This document shows positions 34,301 to 44,257 of a DNA stretch of 64,000 bases, piece after piece. This stretch comes from Nymphaea colorata. Lineage: Eukaryota > Streptophyta > Magnoliopsida > Nymphaeales > Nymphaeaceae. Position 1 is the stretch's first letter. Each line of letters begins with the position of its first letter. The notes below the pieces were generated by a model. That model did not search any database. It had not been told where the DNA came from and saw only the letters and a program-made list of their open reading frames with translations. A program made the position numbers and the translations under genes. The stretch covers positions 7,452,001-7,516,000 of the forward strand of contig NC_045150.1 of assembly GCF_008831285.2 (NCBI RefSeq), written 5' to 3'.

Positions 34301-36348
34301 CATTAGCTTTGAGTGATGACTTGTAGGAAGCCTCCATGGGTGTAACACAGCTGGTTGGCCTGAGTGGTATAGAGTCGATGCATCCCCAGTTTGTATCTTA
34401 TAAGTGCTATTCCACTATACTACAAAACAGTGGTACGAACGACATTCAAGTTGAACAGGGCCACCTAGGTTCCGAAGTATCTATGGACCTCGGGGGTAAG
34501 GGGGGAAGGAGAGGCTTCCTCTAGCTCACCTGAAAGATGGATGACTGGTGGAAATAGTTTTTACCATCCAACATCCAAATATTGACAATTGGCACCTATA
34601 GATGATGCTAGAGATTAGATCTAATGTGTAGAAGATTTTCTTTTTGTTCCCATTGATTTTCAACTAACAATAACTCAAATCACATTATCAAACATCGAAA
34701 ATCTCTCACTTAAATCTGTCATTGGGTCTGATATACTGATCTTGGATCGATCAGAGAGAGAGAGAGAGAGAGAGAGAACAAGCTGGGAAAGGGAAAAAGG
34801 AAGTGAACTTTAATCTAACATGGAGACAGTCGAGAAGGACTCCACTGATGCTTTAAAATTCATGATGAGCGTCCTGTTCATTATTTCCACATTTAATAAC
34901 TTGGACTCCACTCCCAATCATACGTTCTTAAACATATCCTCATCAAACATATACATTGCAGGTTGTGCAGGGGAAAGCAAGGAAGAACTATAAAATAAAA
35001 ACAAATGAATAAGAAATTGGAGGGGCCAAATCATTCGAAAGGGGCGTGCTACCCGAAAGAAAAGAAATGAAAAAAAAAAAACAAGGAAGGAAAAGAGAGG
35101 CTTGTGCATTTGTTGTCATTAAATGAAACCCTAATTGTCCACCATGCTGGATGTGGGTCTGCAATCTTAATTCACTCCAACCAATCATTTCTCTCCCTTC
35201 CATGAATGTTTTAACTTTACATGTTGCATCACCATGAACACATGGGAAGCTGATCTCTCTCAGCATCCATTGGGTTCTACCTGGCCTGACAGTGCTCCTT
35301 TAAGGAAGACAAAAGCGGTCCTAGGATTATTCAAAAGCAATTTGTAAGAGCTGTTCTAATCATAAGGTCCCAAAATGAGGCCACTTTTGATCTGTAAAAC
35401 TCCAATGCTCAAAATTGCTGAATGACTCTGATAGTCATGGGCACATAATTAGTTCAAATTAATCTCCAGATACCTTGAAAAAACTTTAGGAAGAAAAGCC
35501 ACATTTGATCCCTCTCTTTGGTTCGGCGGCCGCAACGAAGCTAATCTCAAACCTGATTATGCTCTATTTAAGCACTATAACTACCAGCTCAATGAATTTG
35601 TGTGCAAGTTTGTTCAAGTGGGAGCATGTGTGGGCAGCTGCCCACATATACCAGTCCATTTCCTATAGGAGGCCGAGATCCAGCTATATGGGACGCCTTT
35701 TCAGTAGTGTGTGGTCGATCTGCTGAGTCTCAATCCCCCATTGGTTGGCTGAGCCCTCGGCCCCCTTTCAGTGATCAACGACGGATCAAGCTGACCGATT
35801 TAGCCGAAGACATGAACCAAGTGCTCCCCTTCCCTCAAGACTCATAGGCCTCAACGAAGCTATTTCTGACACCCTTCAGCTAAAAGCTTCTGGCTCCACC
35901 ACCGGTTGCTTATTCTTAATTGTGTTTGAGACAAGATATGCTTGGAGTAATCCTTCTCTTGTTTAATTTAAAACGAATTGCATTGGTTTAGTCTTTAGGG
36001 GTTTTGGTGGGTGCAGCAAAGCCACACTCCACTTGTGGAGAGAAAGGTTTTCCAGGCGCAAACATTATATATTGTTTTGGAAAAAGTTTATGGTGCTCAT
36101 CATAAACAAATGTTTAAGGGCGATGGTGCCATCCAGAGCATCTTTGAAAGACTCCAAAGGGAGAGTGTTGCTTAGTGTGCAAGAGTGAAGAGCAAGAAGG
36201 AAGGCCATCCAATATTGCCATAGTCCTCCAAAAGCTGGGTTTGTTGCGTGGATTATTCCAAGCTTTAGGGGATTAATTAAACTACCCATATCCCCAAAAG
36301 CAAAAGAAAAGCTATCCTTACTACAAAGCACCAAATTGGAGGAGCAAC
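34301..36348. other. Gene-poor stretch, 34.3-36.3 kb
   Basis: No supported gene. Contains (GA)n at about 34757-34779, an A-run near 35070, a partial copy of the palindromic-core MITE at about 35615-35660 (TGTGGGCAGCTGCCCACA), and at about 35880-35903 an inverted TIR-like sequence (CTTCTGGCTCCACCACCG) that could be its distal end. Confidence 0.45.
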
Positions 36349-36527
36349 CAGTGGCGGAGCCACACATAGGCTGGTGTGGGCAGTTGCCCATACCAGCTTC
36401 TCAAATTTCTTTCATTTTTACATTAGTATTGTTTAATATTTACTTTGTTATACATGTAAGTGCCCCTTTAAGTATGAAAACTTATGAATCAGTGCCCCTC
36501 CAAAAAAATTTTCTGACTCGGCCACTA
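36349..36527. mobile_element. Uninterrupted hAT-type MITE of the palindromic-core subfamily
   Basis: 179 bp from CAGTGGCGGAGCCA to the inverted TAGTGGCCGAGTCA (11 of 14 match). The flanks GGAGCAAC (36341-36348) and GGCGCAAC (36528-36535) agree in 7 of 8 positions. The palindrome-like core TGGGCAGTTGCCCA lies about 30 bp inside the left end. This is the best reference copy for those at 27882, 30202, 32291 and 35615. Confidence 0.8.
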
Positions 36528-36535
36528 GGCGCAAC

Positions 36536-37165
36536 AGTCGCTTCTTGGTCTCTTAACCAGCTTATGTTTGTTTTCCTTTTTTAACTATCAACCAATACAC
36601 TGTGCAGTACTTCTTTCCAAAACTTCAACACAATGGAAGATCCAACAGCTAACAAAAGACTTTTGGTCTTCATTTATCAGTTGGAATTATTGCTCTGTAA
36701 ATCCACTAGCAAACACGTGATTTACATTATCTGGGGATAAAAACTACCACCCAGAAATGTTCCAACCGCAACTCACTTGGCTGGGAATAGGTTACTTATA
36801 ATAGGGATTTAGTTTGCTCATAATTTCATGCTAGGTTTTCCCAAAGCGGAGAGCATGGACTTCATTGATTCTACATTTTACGTCCATTTCTATTACAATA
36901 TATCGCACCATGTGCATAAAACAATGCTGTCTGCCATCATATTCGAAGCTAGGTGCTAAAAAACAATTGCAACAGTCGATTCCACAGTAAAATCATATTG
37001 ACCAAGACGGTAAAAAAATTCCAGCATCAACCACAAAAAAAAAACTCTAAGCTTAAAATACAACCATCATCGCAATAAAAAGCCAAAAAAAACAAAGAAT
37101 AAATTTTTTTTGAATCTATCGTGGTTTCCATAAGATCTGCTTGGCACCACATATTAGATTATTAA
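36536..37165. other. AT-rich intergenic DNA
   Basis: Nothing recognised apart from A-runs near 37030-37110. Confidence 0.5.
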
Positions 37166-37530
37166 GTCTAGTTATTCTACCTTTAAATTTAAGTTGGATT
37201 GATAGATCACTATGTCATAAAACCAACCAGTTTAATCTATAAGGCAGTTTCACTAGATAGTAATAATTTATTACTAGTGCCAAATGTTAAGGCTAAGTTT
37301 AGTGATTTAAGTTTGATTCATGGAACACTATGTCATAAAACCAACCTGCTCAATCTATATAAGGCAGTTTTACTAGACAGTAACAATTTATTACTGGTGC
37401 CAAACGCCATGGCTACGTCTAATGATTCTACCTTAAAATTTAAGTTTGATTCATAAAATATTATGTTTTGCTCAATCAATAAAACAGTTTCACTAGATAC
37501 TAACAAATTTATTATTGGTGCCTCAATTTC
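37166..37530. repeat. Minisatellite, three diverged units of about 120-130 bp
   Basis: Units begin AAGTTGGATTGATAG (37191), AAGTTTGATTCATGG (37309) and AAGTTTGATTCATAA (37442). Each carries CACTATGTCATAAAACCAAC or a decayed form, then AAGGCAGTTT.ACTAGA.AGTAA and TTTATTACTGGTGCCAAA. The last unit is incomplete, and a unit tail (GTTATTCTACCTTTAAATTT) precedes the first. The short plus and minus ORFs here simply follow the repeat. Confidence 0.9.
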
Positions 37531-38459
37531 ACTCGCCTTTAAGATTTCTTTAAGACCTAAGCAAGCATTGACCGAATTTTGTAGCTCTAGTCCCCCACCC
37601 AAGTGGGGGATACTTCCGTCATTCCATGAAAAGAATATAGGGCGACGTAGTTATATCGACAAACGTGCATGCCTAGAACCGTAATTGCATTCGTCCATCC
37701 TTTTCCTGCCTGTGAGCCCACAAACACTCCTTGCTTCTGTTGGACAATCAAAAGCAAAGCTCAGTCTACGCGCCGGACAACGCCCCCACCACCCTCTCTC
37801 TATTAATTTTTTTGACCTAATTATATCAAGCGTGATTGCCATTCCCTCTCCTCTCATTCACTCACGTTAATATATATATAAAAAAAAACATTTAATTTAA
37901 TAAGTTTATTAATATTATAATATTATTCTTTTTGCGCTAATATGGAGTGGCCAGAAACTTTTAGAGGTTTAAAATATTTAATTAGTGACTAAGATAAACG
38001 TCACGAAACCCAAAGAATGTTAATTGTTCGCTTCCGCAGTTCAACACGCTTTCGGGGGCACCGATGAACGACCTTCGAGGTGGGCCTTATTACCTAAACG
38101 TCCCCGTTGCTGTTCTGAGTAAATTACTGGAATACCCCCGATGGCTGCCTGAAGGGTCCGAAAAGGGGTCTGACTTTTTAGGTTTCGGGAGGTCCGGGGC
38201 CCGCGTGGTTCTCTTCTTGCTCTTTGTCTTCACGCGAACAGACAATGCTCACGAGACGAGACATTCGCTGGGAGTGGCGAGATGACGGAGTTGCCCCTCT
38301 GACTGGGGGAACAGGACGAAAGGGGCGGAGGCTTGACGGGGAATCTGAAACCGTTGACTGGGGGAAGTGCCGGCAGTCAAAGGACATGATGGTCATGTTG
38401 GAGCCTGTACGTGCAGCGGAAGCGTCGGCTCTTGGCGGAGGAAAATTTGGCAACGTGTA
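37531..38459 (+). promoter_or_regulatory. GC-richer region upstream of the ARF gene, possible distal promoter
   Basis: Between about 38040 and 38460 the DNA is richer in GC and CpG than its surroundings and carries several short open frames on both strands without motifs. A GAGACA word (reverse complement of the AuxRE TGTCTC) occurs near 38259. Position upstream of the ARF leader suggests promoter function, but this is inferred from place and composition only. Confidence 0.3.
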
Positions 38460-39950
38460 GCTCGGACTTTTACATATGAAATCACGTTGTCTTTGATCAA
38501 CAGTAGGAGGAAGGGAAAAGGGAGGAGGAGAAAAAGTCGGGGTAAGCTAAGCCTTTGAATCACAGTTATAACGTTCTTTGAATCGACTGTGAAGCCAAGC
38601 GGAGGAGCGATGGTGGTGGCGCTTTTGAACCGGTGCTAGGGCTGAAGGGCAGGTCGAGTTTTTGAACCGGCGGGAGTGCTTGTCCTCGGCAAATTGCAAC
38701 GGAACAGCATTGTTGACGGCAGCGGGCAGCATCTGGGAGCCATCAGCAGAATCTGAGATTTCTGAGGTATCTATCGTCTTTCTTCTTCTTCTTCTTCGCT
38801 CTCTCTCTCTCAGAGAGCTGTGGAACCTTAAGTCTGCCTTCCTTTCAGATGATTCTTCATCATCGACCTTCTCTGTGAATTGGGGCTTTGCTTAAGATAG
38901 AAGCTCTCTGATCTCCCTTCCTTCAGAATCCAAACTTCTGGAAATTCTCCTAGACTAGACTCAAAATTCCCATGACAAAATTGTCCAGCTTTTACAACCT
39001 TCATCCTCGGAAGGAGCCCGGGTCAGAATTCGCTGAAAAATTAGAATCGACGGATACCCATGTCGTAAATCTCTTCAAGCCGTCGGTGCTTGTCGAGGAA
39101 GAAGCTTAGCCGGGTAGACAAGTTATATAGGTTAGATGTTCTTGCTCAGGAGCTTCTTTTTTACAGAACTTTGAGAAAGGAATTTTAGTCGAGAATTTAG
39201 TCAATGGTGATAATGAAGTCGGAATACATACCATGGTGCAGAATTTTTTTTTTTTTTTTAAAAAGAAAGATTATTTGGAACTTGATTGTGGATCGAGCAT
39301 CTCTGAATCCGGAAGTAAATTACAAAATGGGCATCTAAATATAAGGAAGATATTGAGTATTGAGGAATCGGCGCGAGCCCAATTTTTACGGTTATCATGA
39401 TTCGACTGGAGACGTGCAGGGACTCGGAGTGAATAAGGATGAAATTCTTGAGAGGCACGAGTTTCAATCTCCATCAAAGTGTTGAAATCGAAGTTCTTAT
39501 GGTGACCATAAAAAATATTGCGCCGCAACGTCTATTGGGGGAGATCTTGGGCATGGAATCATAGAATTTTGAAGGACAGTTCAATTGTGCATTTTATGCT
39601 TAAGGAGGCCAAGAAAGTTTCTTCTTTTTTGACATCCAGTTGCAGATGTAGCTCACGGCAGTGCTGTTACTTCTAGATAAATTCGGCGGGCCTGATTTTT
39701 GGTAAAATACTTGAATTATGCATCTGCCACAGGGATTATATCATCGCACTAGGAATTTCTGGCGTGCAGGTTCTGCTGGTTTTGTTTTTATCTTGATATT
39801 CGCCATTCTCTTCTCATCAGCAAAATTCCTAACTTTGGCTGCTGATTTTGTTGGTTACCATATAAAGATGGTTCTCTTGTGCATAGGGCAGACGGCACTG
39901 GAAGAGGCCGGAGGATTTATCCATCCAAACCTGGATGGAGAAATCCAGGA

Positions 39951-40021
<71 letters not shown>

Positions 40022-40706
40022 AAGTGGGAGCCGTGAGACTATCTGGTAGTTCTTTTGCAGCGACCAATCAACCTCGCACAGTTATGTAGCCTGTTGGTTC
40101 TAGCATGTTAATGAAAGCAAGGATGGGCGATGGGCCACAAGCCCAACCCTGTAGCTCCGTACTGGACTTGGTTGGGGCGAAGGCCCTACTAAGGCTCAAA
40201 AAGAGTCGGGCTCAATCCAATCATTATAGCTAGGCCAGGCTCCAGCAAGATACCGATTCTTATGGTGTCTGAGTTTTGTAACGCACAGAAACAAGGTTTC
40301 TGGGATATGAGCATACAAAGAATGTAAGCATTAGTGTGCCTTCGTGTAAGTCATGTTTCACCATAAACGGCTTAGAGATTGGCACATGTCAAGTGAACTT
40401 CTAAGATTGAATTTTATGTGGTCATCAACAATATGGTTAATCTGCCCTGTATAACATTTTTAGTGGAGTTTAGGAAAGGGCCTCCTCCCATCTTTTCTAC
40501 CAACCTCTTTGGTTTTCGAATACTCACAACCTAGCCTTTTTCTCTTGGCATTTGAAAATGAGAAGCCTTCTTGGTTTTATACCTGTGATTTGGTTTTCAT
40601 CTTTGTTCAAGAGTGCCTTTCACAGTGTTTTCTACCTTTTCCAATACCTTTTCTTTCATTCTGCAAAAATTCCCAAGGTTTCCTTTTGGTTGATGCAGGC
40701 AACTCC
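38460..40706 (+). promoter_or_regulatory. Probable ARF leader region with a 5' UTR intron
   Basis: The first ARF coding exon is preceded directly by a pyrimidine tract and acceptor TGATGCAG (ending about 40699), so at least one intron interrupts the 5' UTR. A plausible donor is ATTTCTGAG/GTATCT at 38766-38767, after a GC-rich stretch that looks transcribed; a CTTCTT/CTCTCT tract follows at about 38780-38812. The region also contains (TA)n at 39953-39997 running into (GA)n at 39998-40020, and short upstream frames, for example ATG at 38848. Exon limits cannot be fixed from sequence alone. Confidence 0.4.
39953..40020. repeat. Compound (TA)n(GA)n microsatellite
   Basis: About 45 bp of TA followed directly by about 24 bp of GA, upstream of the ARF start. 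The Tyr-Ile / Arg-Glu ORF over it is an artefact. Confidence 0.97.
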
Positions 40707-43700
40707 ATGGACGATCTGCTTTACAAAGAATTATGGCATGCTTGTGCTGGTCCACTTGTTACAATACCTCGTGAAACAGAGCGGGTCTACTACTTTCCCC
40801 AAGGCCACATGGAGCAGGTTTGTGACCACAACCCCATTTCCTGGCTTTTCACAATATAAATTTTTTCTACACGTATTTTGTCTTTTAGATTCATTGTTTC
40901 CAGAAAGCAGCCTAATGTGGTGTAAAATCCTTTGTTTGATCTTAGCTTGAGGCTTCAACAAACCAGGGTCTAGATCAGCAGATTCCACTCTTTGATCTCC
41001 CCTCAAAGATACTGTGCCGTGTTATCAATATTAGGCTGCAGGTAAGCTACCTTAAATAGTAATTTCTACTTTGGTGTGGCATCATGATTCCTCCAACTGT
41101 TCAACTGATGTCTTATGGATACTATATTTGAAGGCCGAGGCTGAAACAGATGAAGTATATGCACAGATTACTTTGCTGCCAGAACCTGAGGTGCATTATT
41201 TTCTCATCCATGCTTTCACATTGTTGTCTTCTAGTATGGGCTAGTTGGTGACTGTACATTTCTTTGTTTGTTTCAGCAAGCTGAACTTTCTAGTCCAGAT
41301 CCTTCCCTACCTGAAATTTCCAAGCCTAATGTCCGTTCCTTCTGCAAGATTCTCACAGCTTCTGATACTAGCACCCATGGAGGGTTTTCTGTTCTTAGAA
41401 GGCATGCCAATGACTGTCTTCCTCCTCTGGTTAGTTAATGTTTCTTTGTTCAGTGGATGAATGCTCGTTCAGCTGTTTCCCCTGATTTCCTTTTACTCTC
41501 TTTTTGCTTTGAGGAAGATAAAAAAAGAGCTTACCCTAATGTGAAGAATTTTGAACTCAAAAATTTTTTAGCTAAAATAATTGTGAAAGTTAAAGTATTT
41601 TCCCTTGGTTGATAAAGAGGAAATCTTTCTGTTCTTTTGATGGCCCTTTGTGTTATAATAATTCATTTTATTATTTTTGTTAGCTTGACATGTTGAAGCT
41701 GGCTATCGGGATGTTGTACATTTTTCACGTGCAAACAATTCTTCTATCTGTTGATGTGATTAAACTTTTTTTTGGCTATCCTCTTGTTTAGGACATGTCT
41801 CAGCCGACGCCAACACAGGAATTGGTTGCCAAGGATCTACACGGTTATGAGTGGCGCTTTAAGCATATATTTAGGGGTATATAAAATTTTTGTTTTGCAA
41901 AGTTGGATGTATTTAATAAAAATGTGCATAGAAATGTCTATTGCTCACAGATGTTGATTATATCAAATTTTGATTACCTGGTTAGAAGATGTCCTTTTGT
42001 TAATACTTGACATAATTTCAACAGGTCAACCCCGTAGGCATCTTTTGACCACTGGTTGGAGCACATTTGTTACATCCAAGAGGCTTGTCGCAGGAGATGC
42101 CTTTATATTTCTGAGGTGCCTGTGATTCTCCTGTGATCTGGGTTTTCACCTTTGCAGCTTTGTTCTTTCAAATAATGCTTGTGTCTGTTCTGTTTATGAT
42201 TAATACGGTCTTACTTGTTCAGGGGTGAAAATGAAGAGCTTCGAGTTGGGATCAGGCGGCTTGTCAAACAATCAAGTTCCATGCCTACCTCAGTGATCTC
42301 CAGCCAGAGCATGCATCTTGGTGTTCTTGCAACTGCATCCCATGCTGTTGTTTCTCGGACACTCTTTACAGTTTATTACAAGCCAAGGTAACTTTTTTTC
42401 CACATGTGAATATAGCTCTTGGTTTTGTAATCTTGAAAAGATATGGATTTGAGTTTCCCGATTTCCCATGTTTGATGCTTGCTTTCTCCATGCTCTTTAT
42501 AACGTTATCCTGCAGGACTAGTCAATTTATAATTGGTGTAAACAAGTACTTGGAGTCAATAAATCATGGGTTTACAGTGGGCAATAGGTTCAAGATGGTA
42601 TTTGAAGGGGATGAATCTCCTGAGAGAAGGTATTTTTGTGCAGTTGTGGGCAATTTTAGCATGATATGCTTTCCTTGCTTAATTTGTACCTTCTTCTGTC
42701 AGGTATACTGGGACTATTGTTGGATTTGCTGAACCTGTGGCTTCACAATGGGCCGACTCAAAATGGAGAACACTCAAGGTTCAGTATCTTGATCGAATTT
42801 GCTTGGTTCTGGGGTTACTGTGCGGCCCCTAATTTGGCTTTCCTAATTAACTTGGTTGCGTATTGCTTCAGGTACAATGGGATGAAGCATCTACCATACC
42901 ACGACCAGACAGAGTATCTCCATGGGAGATTGAACCTGTTGTTGGTTCAACTGTTCCTGCTATACCCTTGCCAGTGGCGCAGAAAAATAAGCGACCTCAT
43001 TCACCAGTTGATTTCTCTCTTCTCAGTAATGCCTATTTCCTTGGCTTTTGTTAGTTCTTTCATTTTGCTTAAAAGGGGAGTTGTATTGAGCTGATTCGTT
43101 TACTGCTGCATTATGGTTGTTAGGAACCTGCAAGAGCCAAGCTGAATCTGTTTCTTCATATTGGTATCCTGGTGTTTCTCAAAGCCATGAACTGACCTCA
43201 TTAAGTGGCGCAACAGATTTGGATGCTAATCAAACTCAAATTACCTGGTGTTCCAAGAGGAAAGACTCCATGGCTGGAGATGGTCACAATGTTTTCATGA
43301 ACCAACCAGATGCCTTGTCATCGCCAAGAGTGCAAACATCATTGCCTGTCTTCCAGTCAGAAGAGAATAAAACAGAGACAATGTGGTCTTCTGTCACTTG
43401 CTTACCTACTAGTGACCTCCCAATGAAATTGTGTAGGACTGCAAACTCCCATCCTCATGTTGAAGTAGCTACTGACATTTACCCAGCAACAAACTCAAAC
43501 ATGTCTTCAGCTTATTCTGAACAGTCTGTCCAGAAGAAGGCCAAGCCTGAAGGATGTAGATTGTTTGGGTTTCAGTTGATTGAAAATTGTGGTGCTGCAG
43601 ATGATTCACCTTTGCAGTCTTCACGCACTTCTTCCCCTGTTGAGGAAGTACATGTCCAACCAAAGTGTGCTGAGTCAGACCAATCCTCGAAGAAAACCAA

Positions 43701-44257
43701 GGATGCAAAGGTGACAACGCATCAACCGTTCAAGGAAATTCAGAACAGCCAGAGTGTCCCAACAAGAAGCCGAACTAAAGTATGTTTTGGTATAATACTG
43801 TATTTGTCCCAATTTTTTTGTATTGGCTCCTTCAAACGTTTTGTTCCTCATGTAGGTGCACATGCATGGAATTGCTGTCGGAAGAGCAGTCGATCTGGCC
43901 ACTTTGGATAGCTACGAAGAGCTCATAGCGGAGCTAGAACAAAGATTTGACATCAAAGGAGAGCTACGACATCCATACAAGAAACGGGTGGTTGTTTTTA
44001 CTGATGACGAAGGTGACATGATGTTAGTTGCTGATTATCCATGGGAGTAAGTGTTCAAGAGACAATTTCAGATTAGGAGACACCTAATAGATGTATTTCT
44101 CTATTTGTTTCTCTTGTAATTCACATTTGATTCTTCACATTTTGTCAGAGAGTTCTGCAGAACGGTGAGGAAGATCTTCATCTGTACATGTGAAGAACTT
44201 AAAAGCTTGAAACTTGGACCTGTGAACAAGGCGTCAGAGATCAAGCATGAACCTTAA
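40707..44257 (+). CDS. ARF: Auxin response factor, class B (ARF9-like), complete, 13 coding exons
   Basis: Coding exons: 40707-40817, 40946-41041, 41134-41190, 41277-41429, 41792-41876, 42025-42115, 42223-42387, 42516-42629, 42703-42778, 42872-43025, 43124-43779, 43856-44046, 44149-44257. All junctions are GT-AG and phases close, giving 685 aa. The start was chosen at [18 protein letters not shown], the conserved ARF N-terminus. Residues about 106-207 form the B3 DNA-binding domain ([56 protein letters not shown]), framed by the dimerisation/ancillary segments ([26 protein letters not shown]). The middle region is Ser/Pro-rich, not Gln-rich, and carries CRLFGF near residue 512, related to RLFGV-type TOPLESS-recruiting motifs. 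The C-terminal PB1 domain starts at [20 protein letters not shown] and [14 protein letters not shown] favour the ARF9 clade over ARF1/ARF2. Expected role: nuclear repressor binding TGTCTC-type AuxREs. In the PB1 acidic motif the usual GDDPW reads ADYPW. Confidence 0.95.

Noticed and set aside
34340-34480. tRNA/SINE-like box A (TGGCCTGAGTGGT) and a GGTTCCGAA box B-like word
   Set aside because: Both boxes need an inserted base, their spacing is far too wide, and no cloverleaf can be drawn.
42406-43094. Plus-strand frames of 108 and 142 codons with hydrophobic translations
   Set aside because: They run through ARF introns 7-10 and misread ARF exons; the spliced ARF model explains the region.
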